From: Mycolicibacterium rhodesiae
Lineage (GTDB): Bacteria > Actinomycetota > Actinomycetes > Mycobacteriales > Mycobacteriaceae
Direction of reading: 5' to 3'
NCBI RefSeq assembly: GCF_002086695.1
Contig: NZ_MVIH01000023.1
Location: 1-43,657 of the forward strand
Length of the DNA stretch: 43,657 bases
Part shown: positions 33,425 through 41,547 of the stretch, piece after piece
Layout: the number at the start of each line of letters is the position of its first letter
Numbering within the stretch: position 1 is the stretch's first letter
Position numbers and translations under genes: made by a program
Notes under the pieces: generated by a model
What the model saw: only the letters and a program-made list of their open reading frames with translations
Database searches by the model: none
What the model was told of the DNA's origin: nothing

Positions 33425-34126
33425 TTAACTGAGAACGACCGAAAGACGCTGCGCCGCAGCGATCGCCGACTCCCGTCCGTGCAGCACCACGTCTTCACGG
33501 TGTGAGATCAGGTTGATGCAGGTGTGCGGTGAGCCGGCCGGCCGGTGCACCGGCACCGCGAGACCGTAGGTGTTGGGCTCGACCTCCCCGTAGGTGATGA
33601 TCCAGCCCTGCTCGCGCGCGCGGGTCACCAGCGGGCGTTCGCCGGGCCGCGCCGGCATGCTGGCCAGCAGCGCGATACCGGCCGCACCGCGGTCGAGCGG
33701 ATAGCGGCTGCCCTCGTGGAACGACAGCTGATAGGACACCCGGGTCGGCACGATCACGGCGATCGCGACTTGCTGATCACCCTCGGCGACCAGAAGTGAC
33801 ACCGTGGTGTCGAGTTCGTCGGCGAGGTCGCGCAGCGTCGGCATGGACAGTTCGCGGATGTTGTTGTCGAACGACGCACCCAGGGCGGCGAGCCCGGCCG
33901 CGGCGCGGAACCGCCCGTCCTCGGCTTTGGCCACCATCCGGTACGCGGCCAACGTGCTCAGCAGCCGGTAGGCGATGGTCCGGTGCACCCCGATGTGGTC
34001 GGCGACCTGCTGAATGGTCAGCCCGCCCTTCGCGGCCGCGACCAGTTGCAACGCGTGCAGTCCGCGGGCCAGGGTTTGCGACCCCGGCGCAGCGTTGATC
34101 GGGCTCTCGGTGGGTGTCTGCGTCAT
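33425..34126 (-). CDS. IclR-family transcriptional regulator
   Basis: 233 aa. N-terminal winged helix-turn-helix (SQTLARGLHALQLVAAAKGG, then LTIQQVADHIGVHRTIAYRL) and a C-terminal effector domain (DTTVSLLVAEGDQQVAI, PLDRGAAGIALLA). ATG 34126 has GGGGA about 6 bases upstream; a frame from 34192 has no such site. It diverges from the ring-cleavage operon, the same arrangement as the IclR-type MhpR and mhp genes of E. coli, so it most likely responds to an aromatic or ring-derived inducer and controls that operon. Confidence 0.92.
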   Translation of the reverse strand: MTQTPTESPINAAPGSQTLARGLHALQLVAAAKGGLTIQQVADHIGVHRTIAYRLLSTLAAYRMVAKAEDGRFRAAAGLAALGASFDNNIRELSMPTLRDLADELDTTVSLLVAEGDQQVAIAVIVPTRVSYQLSFHEGSRYPLDRGAAGIALLASMPARPGERPLVTRAREQGWIITYGEVEPNTYGLAVPVHRPAGSPHTCINLISHREDVVLHGRESAIAAAQRLSVVLS

Positions 34127-34211
34127 GTCGTCCCCGTGCGTGAGGTGCGGATGCGGGCTCGAGTCACCACGGATTGCCTTGACAGACGGCACTCCGAGAG
34201 TGATGCTCTTA

Positions 34212-34267
34212 AACTATCGCACACCGTAGTTCAATAATTACACATACCGCTTACAAAAAGCGAGAAT
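34212..34267. promoter_or_regulatory. Divergent control region of the IclR gene and mhp-like operon
   Basis: An AT-rich stretch in the 171-bp gap 34127-34297. AACTA-N10-TAGTT (34212-34231) is an inverted repeat, a candidate IclR site. ATTCTCGCTTT lies on the minus strand at 34257-34267, the half-site shared with 13407 and 19973, 30 bases before the operon start. Its left arm is not conserved, so only half of the operator is present. Confidence 0.45.
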
Positions 34268-34297
34268 CCCATTATCACCGAAGATAGGGGCAGCCGG

Positions 34298-35161
34298 GTG
34301 CCGGAGTTCGAGAGCGTCTGGAGTGATCTGCAGGGCGTTGCGTTCTCGCAGGGTTACCTGGATGCCGGTGGAGTGCGCACCCGGTACCTGCACGCCGGCG
34401 ATCCGAGCAAGCCGACACTGGTGCTGCTGCACGGCTCGGGTGGCCACGCCGAGGCGTATGTCCGCAACCTCGAGGCGCACGCCGAACACTTCTCGACCTG
34501 GTCGATCGACATGCTGGGACACGGCTACACCGACAAGCCCGGGCACCTGCTGGAGATCCCGCACTACGTCGACCATCTCGCTGCCGTCCTCGACACCATC
34601 GGAGCGCAGCGGGCACACATCTCCGGTGAGTCGCTGGGCGGCTGGGTCGCGTCGCGTTTTGCCGTCGACCACCCGGACCGGCTCGAGCGGTTGGTGCTGA
34701 ACACCGCAGGCGGTTCGCAGGCCGACCCCGAGGTGATGAAGCGGATCATCACGCTGTCGATGGCCGCCGCGGAGAACCCGAGCTGGGAAACCGTGCAGGC
34801 CAGGATCAAGTGGCTGATGGCGGACAAGTCCAAGGACTACGACGACATCGTCGCCAGCCGCCAGCGGGTATACCGGCAGCCTGGGTTCGTCAACGCGATG
34901 CGCGACATCATGGCGCTGCAGGATCCCGAGATCCGGCAGCGAAACCTGATGAGCCCGAGCGACTACGGCGCGATCACCGCGCCGACGCTGGTGCTGTGGA
35001 CCAGTGACGACCCGACCGCCGACACGACCGAGGGCCGGCGGATCTCGGAAATGATCCCGGGTGCGCGCTTCGAGGTCATGCAAGGATGCGGGCACTGGCC
35101 GCAGTACGAGGACCCCAAGACGTTCAACCGCCTGCACATCGACTTCCTGGTGGGCCGGTGA
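34298..35161 (+). CDS. Alpha/beta hydrolase, meta-cleavage product hydrolase (MhpC/BphD-like)
   Basis: 287 aa from a GTG with AGGGGC about 7 bases upstream. Fold and active site: oxyanion motif LVLLHGSGG (about 41-49), nucleophile Ser112 in SGESLGG, and His266 in GCGHWPQYE. This matches hydrolases that break the C-C bond of meta ring-fission products. Directly followed by MhpA and MhpB homologues, which would supply that product. First gene of the eight-gene operon; overlaps mhpA by 4 bases. Confidence 0.9.
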   Translation: MPEFESVWSDLQGVAFSQGYLDAGGVRTRYLHAGDPSKPTLVLLHGSGGHAEAYVRNLEAHAEHFSTWSIDMLGHGYTDKPGHLLEIPHYVDHLAAVLDTIGAQRAHISGESLGGWVASRFAVDHPDRLERLVLNTAGGSQADPEVMKRIITLSMAAAENPSWETVQARIKWLMADKSKDYDDIVASRQRVYRQPGFVNAMRDIMALQDPEIRQRNLMSPSDYGAITAPTLVLWTSDDPTADTTEGRRISEMIPGARFEVMQGCGHWPQYEDPKTFNRLHIDFLVGR

Positions 35162-36843
35162 GCATGGACTTCGACGTCGTCGTGGTGGGGGCCGGGCCAG
35201 TTGGCCTGACCCTGGCCAATGTCCTTGGCCTGCAGGGGGTCCGCACACTCGTCGTCGACGAGCGGGACGCGCTCATCGACTACCCGCGCGGGGTGGGCCT
35301 CGACGACGAAGCCCTGCGGACCTTCCAGGCGATCGGCCTGGTGGACGCCGTCCTGCCGCACACCGTGCCCAACCAGATCTTGCGGTTCTACGACGGCAAG
35401 CGGAGATTGCTCGCCGAGATGGCACCGCCTGACGCGCGGTTCGGCTGGCCCAAGCGCAACGGCTTCGTACAGCCGCTGGTCGACGCCGAGCTCTGCAAGG
35501 GTCTGCGCCGGTTCGGCAACGTCGAGGTGGCGTGGGGCCATCCGATGACCTCGATCGCCGAGAGCGCAGAGGGAGTCGTCGTCGAGCTGTCGCCCGCCGC
35601 CGGCGACATCCGAAAGGTCAGCGCCCGCTATGTCGTCGGCTGCGACGGCGGTCGTAGCGCCACCCGTCGCCTGATGGGGGTGTCCTTCGACGGCACGACG
35701 TCGTCGACCCGCTGGCTGGTGGTCGACATCGCCAACGACCCACTCGGACATCCCAACAGCGAAGTCGGCGCCGACCCGGTCCGGCCGTACGTCTCGATCG
35801 CCATCGCCCACGGCATCCGTCGCTTCGAGTTTCTGATCCACGGCCACGAAACCGACGAACAGGCCGAGGATCCCGCGTTCGTGGCGCAGATGCTCTCCCG
35901 GCTGGTGCCCTACCCGGACAGGTGCGACATCATCCGCCGTCGCCTGTACACCCACCATTCGCGGATCGCGAGTTCATTCCGCAAGGGGCGCATCCTGATT
36001 GCCGGCGATGCCGCCCACCTCATGCCGGTGTGGCAGGGCCAGGGCTACAACAGCGGTATCCGCGACGCCGCCAACCTCGGCTGGAAGCTGGCCGCCGTGG
36101 TCAAGGGACAGGCCGGCGATGCGCTGCTGGACAGCTACGACGTCGAGCGCCGCAAGCACGCCCGCGCGATGATCGACCTCTCGACCACGGTGGGCAAGGT
36201 CATCTCGCCGACCAACGCGCGTGTCGCCGCCGCCCGGGATGTGGTCATTCGGGCGGCGTCCCTGGTACCGACGCTCAAGCGCTACGTGCTGGAGATGCGG
36301 TTCAAGCCGATGCCCCGCTACGAGCAGGGTGCGGTGGTGCACAGCGAGCCTCGGTCACCATCGTCGGCGGTGGGCACCCTGTTCATCCAGCCCCGGGTGG
36401 ACACCCGTGGCAGCCAGAACGTCCTGCTCGACGATGTCATCGGCCCGTGGTTTGCCTTTGTGTGCTGGAGTAACAACCCCCGACAGCTGCTGGGGGAGAA
36501 GGACTTTGCCGCGTGGAAATCGCTCGGGGCCGTCTTCGTCGCGCTGCGCCCGATAACCCAGTTGCACTGGACCGGACACGACGACCCCGACGTCATCGTC
36601 GTCGGGGACCGCACCGGCGCACTCAAGGCATGGTTCGACGCGCACGAGGAGTCGGCGATGTTCCTGCGGCCGGACCGCTGCATCGCCGGGGCCTGCATTG
36701 CCCAACGCACGCCGGAACTGAGCGCGGCCCTGCTCGACACACTCACCTTGACCCCGGGAGGAGGCACCGATGCCACTGGCGCTCTGCTGCATGTCACACA
36801 GTCCGCTGCTGAACCTTCCCGGCCCGTCGGCGGAATTACTTGA
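35158..36843 (+). CDS. mhpA: 3-(3-hydroxyphenyl)propionate hydroxylase-like FAD monooxygenase
   Basis: 561 aa, NADH- and FAD-dependent aromatic hydroxylase. FAD loop VVVVGAGPVGLTLAN (about 7-21), VVGCDGGRSATRR, and ILIAGDAAHLMPVWQGQGYN; the last part and EMRFKPMP closely resemble E. coli MhpA, whose length it shares. It should add a hydroxyl next to a phenol to make a catechol. Start GTG overlaps the previous stop (GTGA); ATG 35164 is the alternative. Its 3' end overlaps mhpB by 74 bases in another frame, an unusually long same-strand overlap. Confidence 0.92.
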   Translation: MSMDFDVVVVGAGPVGLTLANVLGLQGVRTLVVDERDALIDYPRGVGLDDEALRTFQAIGLVDAVLPHTVPNQILRFYDGKRRLLAEMAPPDARFGWPKRNGFVQPLVDAELCKGLRRFGNVEVAWGHPMTSIAESAEGVVVELSPAAGDIRKVSARYVVGCDGGRSATRRLMGVSFDGTTSSTRWLVVDIANDPLGHPNSEVGADPVRPYVSIAIAHGIRRFEFLIHGHETDEQAEDPAFVAQMLSRLVPYPDRCDIIRRRLYTHHSRIASSFRKGRILIAGDAAHLMPVWQGQGYNSGIRDAANLGWKLAAVVKGQAGDALLDSYDVERRKHARAMIDLSTTVGKVISPTNARVAAARDVVIRAASLVPTLKRYVLEMRFKPMPRYEQGAVVHSEPRSPSSAVGTLFIQPRVDTRGSQNVLLDDVIGPWFAFVCWSNNPRQLLGEKDFAAWKSLGAVFVALRPITQLHWTGHDDPDVIVVGDRTGALKAWFDAHEESAMFLRPDRCIAGACIAQRTPELSAALLDTLTLTPGGGTDATGALLHVTQSAAEPSRPVGGIT

Positions 36844-37708
36844 CGACATCAACACCCAGCTGGCCGAAACCCGGTCCTTCGTCCGGGATTTCGACCCCGA
36901 GCTCGTCGTGATCTTCTCTCCGGACCACTACAACGGGTTCTTCTATCGGCTGATGCCACCGTTCTGCATCGGCACGGCGGCCCAGGGCGTCGGCGATTAT
37001 GGCACGCACGCCGGACCGTTGAATGTGCCTGCCGCGCTCGCCAACGAGATGGCGGCGGCGGTGTGGGACGCCGGTGTCGATGTGTCCCTGTCGGCGGCCA
37101 TGGACGTCGACCACGGCACCATTCAGCCGCTCGAAGTGCTCTTCGGGGACCCTGCCTCTCGGCCCGTCATTCCGGTGTTCATCAATTCGGTGGCCACCCC
37201 GCTGGGGCCGCTCAAGCGCACCCGGGCGCTGGGCAGCGCGATCGGTGAGTTCCTGGCCGCTCTGGATAAGCGAGTGCTCGTCGTCGGGTCCGGTGGGCTG
37301 TCCCATGACCCGCCGGTGCCGACGCTGGCCACCGCACCACCCGCGGCGCTCGACCGCATCGTCGGCGGGGCACCGATGTCTGCGGATGGACGAAAGGCAC
37401 GGCAGGAGGCCGTGATCGCCGCGGCGCATGCGTTCGCCAACGGGAAGAGTCCACTGCAGCCGTTGAATCCGGACTGGGACCGAGCCCTGCTCGACCTCAT
37501 CGACACCAACCGGCTGGCCGAGGTGGACGGCTGGACCAACGACTGGATCACCCGTGAAGCCGGCAACTCCGCGCACGAGATCCGAACCTGGGTGGCGGCA
37601 TTCGCCGCGCTGGCATCCCAGGGTGACTATCAGACCCAGCAGCGCTACTACCGCGCTGCTCCCGAGTTGATCGCGGGATTCGCGATCCGGACGGCGGTAT
37701 CTACGTGA
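36770..37708 (+). CDS. mhpB: 2,3-dihydroxyphenylpropionate 1,2-dioxygenase (class III extradiol)
   Basis: 312-aa LigB-type extradiol dioxygenase that opens a catechol ring beside the hydroxyls with Fe(II). Aligned by eye with E. coli MhpB it conserves the iron/active-site blocks CCMSHSPLL (His10), SPDHYNGFF (His53), MDVDHG (His115) and GSGGLSHDPPVP (His179); His115 and His179 are the acid/base residues known in MhpB. The strong ribosome site GGGAGGAGG just before the ATG fixes the start even though it lies inside mhpA. Its stop overlaps the next gene (GTGA). Confidence 0.94.
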   Translation: MPLALCCMSHSPLLNLPGPSAELLDDINTQLAETRSFVRDFDPELVVIFSPDHYNGFFYRLMPPFCIGTAAQGVGDYGTHAGPLNVPAALANEMAAAVWDAGVDVSLSAAMDVDHGTIQPLEVLFGDPASRPVIPVFINSVATPLGPLKRTRALGSAIGEFLAALDKRVLVVGSGGLSHDPPVPTLATAPPAALDRIVGGAPMSADGRKARQEAVIAAAHAFANGKSPLQPLNPDWDRALLDLIDTNRLAEVDGWTNDWITREAGNSAHEIRTWVAAFAALASQGDYQTQQRYYRAAPELIAGFAIRTAVST

Positions 37709-39426
37709 GCGACAACCAATTCGATCATTCCGTCGACGTTCTCGTCGTCGGCTCGGGCGCGGGCGGCATGACCGCGGCGCTGCGCGCTGACGCACTGGGG
37801 CTCGACACCCTGATCGTGGAGAAGTCGCCCAAATTCGGCGGATCCTCGGCACTGTCCGGCGGCGGCATCTGGGTACCCGGGGCACCGTCGCAGCGCAAAG
37901 CCGGCTACTGCCCGGATCCCGACGCAGTGTTCACCTACCTCAAGACCATCACCGGCGGTCTGGTCAGCGACGACCGGCTGCGCGCCTACGTCGACAACGC
38001 CCCGGCGATGATGGAGTTCCTCGAAAACTCCAGCGGCTGGTTCGAATTCGTCTGGAAGCCGGGATACGCCGACTACTATCCCGAGCTGGCCGGCGGCTCC
38101 GAGCGGGGCAGCACCATCAACGTGCCCGAGATCGACCTGCGCAAGCTCGGCGACGAGGAGGCGAACCTTCTCGCGCCACTGGCACTGGCTCCCAAGGGAA
38201 TCTGGTTCGCTCCCAAGGATCTGCGGCTGTTCTACCAGGTCCGGCAGAACTGGCGCGGCAAGGCTGTGCTGCTCAAGCTGATCTGGCGGATGTTCCGGGC
38301 GCGGGTGTTCGGCGACAGGATGGCGGCCATCGGGCAATCCCTGATGGCGCGGATGCGACTGGCGCTCAGAGACAAGGACATCCCGCTGTGGCTGTCGGCA
38401 CCGATGACCGAGCTGATAGTCGATGTCGACGGTAACGTCGTCGGCGCGGTGGTGGAACGGGCGGGCAAGCCCCTGCGCATCGCCGCGCGGCGCGGCGTTG
38501 TGGTGGCCTCCGGCGGGTTCGATCACGATATGGCCTGGCGCCGTGAACATCTGCCGGTGCTGGAAAAGGACTGGAGCTTCGGCAATCCCGCGGCCACCGG
38601 CGACGGCATCCGGGCAGGGGAAAAGGTCGGAGCCGCCACCGATCTGCTCGACGAGGCGTGGTGGTTCCCGGCCATGTGCTGGCCGGACGGCCGCCTGCAG
38701 TTCATGCTCAACGAGCGCATGATGCCAGCGCAGTTCGTCGTCAACGGCGCGGGTAAGCGTTTCATCAACGAAGCCGCGCCCTACATGGATTTCGCGCACG
38801 CGATGATCGAAGGCCAACAGCAGGGCGTCCAGCACATCCCGTGCTGGCTGATCACCGACATCGCCTCGTTCCACCGGTACGTGGTCGGCGGTCACCTGCC
38901 CATTCCGAAGGTGCCGTTCGCGCCGGTACCCACCGGCCGCAAGATCCCGCAGGCCTGGCTGGATTCCGGAATCGTCAAGACCGCAGATACATTCGGCGCG
39001 CTGGCGGCCGAGATCGGTGTGCCTGCAGATGAATTGCAGCGGACCGCCGACCGGTTCAACGAGCTCGCGCGCAGCGGTCACGACGACGACTTCAATCGCG
39101 GTGACAGCGCCTACGACAACTATTACGGCGACCCCACGCTGGCCAACCCCAACCTGGCCCCGCTGGGCAAGCCGCCGTATCTGGCGTTTCAGATCATCCT
39201 CGGCGATCTCGGCACCTCCGGCGGCTTGCTCACCGACGAGCACGCCAGGGTGCTGCGCGCGGACGGCACCGTCATCGGTGGTCTCTACGCCACCGGGAAC
39301 GCGTCGGCCGCGGTGATGGGCCGCAGCTACGCAGGCGCCGGCGCCACCATCGGACCCGCTATGACGTTCGGATACGTCGCAGCAGAACACATCTCCCACA
39401 ATTCCAATCGAGAGGTAACCGCATGA
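37705..39426 (+). CDS. FAD-binding dehydrogenase, 3-ketosteroid-dehydrogenase-like
   Basis: 573 aa. FAD loop VLVVGSGAGGMTAALRA (about 12-28), GGSSALSGGGIWVPG, VVVASGGFDHD and the C-terminal GRSYAGAGATIGPAMTFGY, where KstD enzymes keep a catalytic Tyr. The family includes 3-ketosteroid delta1- and delta4-dehydrogenases. Encoded in the ring-cleavage operon (overlaps at both ends), so the operon's substrate probably has an alicyclic ketone ring that must be desaturated before or after aromatic cleavage. Distinct from, but related to, the flavoprotein at 31683. Confidence 0.9.
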   Translation: MSDNQFDHSVDVLVVGSGAGGMTAALRADALGLDTLIVEKSPKFGGSSALSGGGIWVPGAPSQRKAGYCPDPDAVFTYLKTITGGLVSDDRLRAYVDNAPAMMEFLENSSGWFEFVWKPGYADYYPELAGGSERGSTINVPEIDLRKLGDEEANLLAPLALAPKGIWFAPKDLRLFYQVRQNWRGKAVLLKLIWRMFRARVFGDRMAAIGQSLMARMRLALRDKDIPLWLSAPMTELIVDVDGNVVGAVVERAGKPLRIAARRGVVVASGGFDHDMAWRREHLPVLEKDWSFGNPAATGDGIRAGEKVGAATDLLDEAWWFPAMCWPDGRLQFMLNERMMPAQFVVNGAGKRFINEAAPYMDFAHAMIEGQQQGVQHIPCWLITDIASFHRYVVGGHLPIPKVPFAPVPTGRKIPQAWLDSGIVKTADTFGALAAEIGVPADELQRTADRFNELARSGHDDDFNRGDSAYDNYYGDPTLANPNLAPLGKPPYLAFQIILGDLGTSGGLLTDEHARVLRADGTVIGGLYATGNASAAVMGRSYAGAGATIGPAMTFGYVAAEHISHNSNREVTA

Positions 39427-40730
39427 AGATCTCGCTGTTCTACGAGTTTCCGCTGCCGCGGCCGTGGTCGGAGGACGACGAGCACCAGCTGTTCCAGCAT
39501 GGCCTCGACGAGGTGGAGCTCGCCGACAAGGCCGGCTTCTCCACAGTGTGGCTCACCGAGCACCACTTCCTGGAGGAGTACTGCCACTCCACCGCCCCGG
39601 AGATGTTCCTGGCCGCAGCCAGCCAGCGCACCAAGAACATTCGGCTCGGCTTCGGCGTGATGCACCTGCCGCCGCCGATCAACCACCCGGCGCGCATCGC
39701 CGAGCGGGTCGCCACCCTGGACCATTTGTCGAACGGACGGGTCGAATTCGGCACCGGCGAAGGCTCGTCGGTCGCCGAGCTCGGTGGCTTCGACATCGAC
39801 CCCGCAGACAAACGCACCATGTGGGAAGAAGCTCTCGAGGTCTCGATCCGGTGCATGACCGAGGCGCCGTTCACCGGCTTCAAGGGTGAGCACGTCCAGA
39901 TGCCGGCCCGCAACGTCGTCCCGAAGCCGCTGCAGAGCCCGCACCCGCCGGTATGGGTGGCCTGCACCCGCCCGTCGTCGGTGCAGATGGCGGCCCAGAA
40001 AGCCATCGGCGCACTGAGTTTCGCCTACACCGGCCCGGAGGCCCTCAAAGAGCGGGTGGACGGCTACTACAAGGAGTTCGAGGAGCAGGGCACGCCCGTC
40101 ACCCCGGCGATCAACCCGAACCTGCTGGCGATCGGTGGCGACCTGTCGATGATGGTGGCCAAGACCGACGAGGAGGCGCTCAAGCGAATCGGCATCGGTG
40201 GCGGGTTCTTCTCGTTCGGCATCATGCACTACTACATCAACGGCATGCACACACCCGGCCGCACCGGTGTCTGGGAGTTGTACGAGAACGCGGTCAAGGA
40301 TGATCCGACGCTGGCGTACGGCCCGGGCCGCGGGGCGATCGGTTCCCCCGATACCGTGCGCGAATTCTTGCGCGGGTACGAGGCCAGCGGCGTCGACGAG
40401 ATCATCCTGCTGCTCAACCCGCGCAGCCACGAGGGCACGATGGAGTCCATCGAGATCATGGGCAAGGAGATCTTGCCCGAATTCATCGAACGCGACGAGA
40501 AGGCGGCCAAGGACAAGGCCAAGCGCCTGGCGCCGGTGATCGACAAGGTCGAGGCCCGCCGGCAGCCGTCGGAGGCTCCGCTGTTCGACGAGACCTACGC
40601 ATTCGGCGGGCTGCCCACCGGCCGGGGCGGGAAGTTCACCGCCGGTGAGATTCCCGAGGCGATGGCCGAGATCAACGAAGGCCGTGTCAAGGCCGCGCAG
40701 TTGGAGAAGGAGAAACGAGAGGCCAAGTAG
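39423..40730 (+). CDS. LLM-class flavin-dependent monooxygenase (bacterial luciferase-like)
   Basis: 435 aa, longer than typical LLM proteins because of a Lys/Glu-rich C-terminal extension after about residue 355. The N-terminus FYEFPLPRPW and STVWLTEHHFLEEYCHS fit the alkanal-monooxygenase subgroup with the EHH motif; NHPARIAERVATLDHLSNGR and FGTGEGSS follow. Such enzymes use FMNH2 and O2 for hydroxylation or Baeyer-Villiger steps. ATG overlaps the flavoprotein stop (ATGA). Substrate unknown. Confidence 0.9.
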   Translation: MKISLFYEFPLPRPWSEDDEHQLFQHGLDEVELADKAGFSTVWLTEHHFLEEYCHSTAPEMFLAAASQRTKNIRLGFGVMHLPPPINHPARIAERVATLDHLSNGRVEFGTGEGSSVAELGGFDIDPADKRTMWEEALEVSIRCMTEAPFTGFKGEHVQMPARNVVPKPLQSPHPPVWVACTRPSSVQMAAQKAIGALSFAYTGPEALKERVDGYYKEFEEQGTPVTPAINPNLLAIGGDLSMMVAKTDEEALKRIGIGGGFFSFGIMHYYINGMHTPGRTGVWELYENAVKDDPTLAYGPGRGAIGSPDTVREFLRGYEASGVDEIILLLNPRSHEGTMESIEIMGKEILPEFIERDEKAAKDKAKRLAPVIDKVEARRQPSEAPLFDETYAFGGLPTGRGGKFTAGEIPEAMAEINEGRVKAAQLEKEKREAK

Positions 40731-40734
40731 CGCC

Positions 40735-41547
40735 GTGATTCCCATGGACGATCTGGTGCGGTACGACGGCCGCCGGGTGGTGGTCACCGGCTGCGCGTCG
40801 GGCATCGGCGCGCAGCTGTGCGATCAGCTGGCCACGCTGGGTGCGGAGGTGGTCGGCCTCGATGTGCACCGTCCGGTGAGCGGGGTCAACGAGTTCGTCG
40901 AGGTCGATCTGGCCGACGCCGGCTCGATCGACCGGGCGGCGGACGCGGTCGGCGGCCCGGTGGACGCCCTGTTCAACGTGGCCGGGGTGTCGTCGGGGAT
41001 CGGTGACCCCGTGCTGGTCGTGACGATCAACTTCCTGGGGACCCGGCACTTCACCGAGGCGATGCTCCCGCAGCTGGCGCACGGCGCGTCGATCGTTTGT
41101 GTGTCCTCGCTGGCTGCCGCGAACTACCGTGAGAACCTGCCGCAGGCGGCCGGTCTACTGGCGACGGGATCGATGGCAGAGGGTGTCGCGTGGTGCCACG
41201 CGAATCCCGACGCGCTGGCCGACGGCGGGTACCGGCTGTCCAAGGAGGCGATCATCGGTTACGCGGTCACCAACGCCGTGCCATTGGGCGCCAAGGGCAT
41301 CCGGATCAATTGCAGCGGACCGGGTGTCACCGAGACCCCAATCCTCGATCAACTGCGGTCGGCCTACGGGCAGGAACGGCTCGACGACATCCCCAAGCCG
41401 CTGGGCCGGGTGTCGAACCCGACCGAGCAGGCGGCGGTGCTGGCATTTCTGGGCAGCAGGGCCGCCGGTTACATCACCGGTCAGATCATCTGGGCCGACG
41501 GCGGCAACATCGCGGCGCGCCAAGCTGCCGACTACGAGAAGGGATGA
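40735..41547 (+). CDS. Short-chain dehydrogenase/reductase
   Basis: 270 aa. Cofactor loop TGCASGIG (18-25), Asp after the second strand (GLDVHRP) suggesting NAD(H), NVAGVSSG, active-site Ser in VCVSSLAA and YRLSK. The block ENLPQAAGLLATGSMAEG between Ser and Tyr is longer than in most SDRs, resembling 3-alpha-hydroxysteroid dehydrogenase/carbonyl reductase types. Start GTG 40735 is 4 bases after the LLM stop; ATG 40744 is the alternative. Its stop overlaps the cyclase gene (ATGA). Confidence 0.9.
   Translation: MIPMDDLVRYDGRRVVVTGCASGIGAQLCDQLATLGAEVVGLDVHRPVSGVNEFVEVDLADAGSIDRAADAVGGPVDALFNVAGVSSGIGDPVLVVTINFLGTRHFTEAMLPQLAHGASIVCVSSLAAANYRENLPQAAGLLATGSMAEGVAWCHANPDALADGGYRLSKEAIIGYAVTNAVPLGAKGIRINCSGPGVTETPILDQLRSAYGQERLDDIPKPLGRVSNPTEQAAVLAFLGSRAAGYITGQIIWADGGNIAARQAADYEKG

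Noticed and set aside
37648..39399. Minus-strand open frame of 583 codons
   Set aside because: Shadow of the KstD-like flavoprotein, whose FAD motifs are intact on the plus strand.
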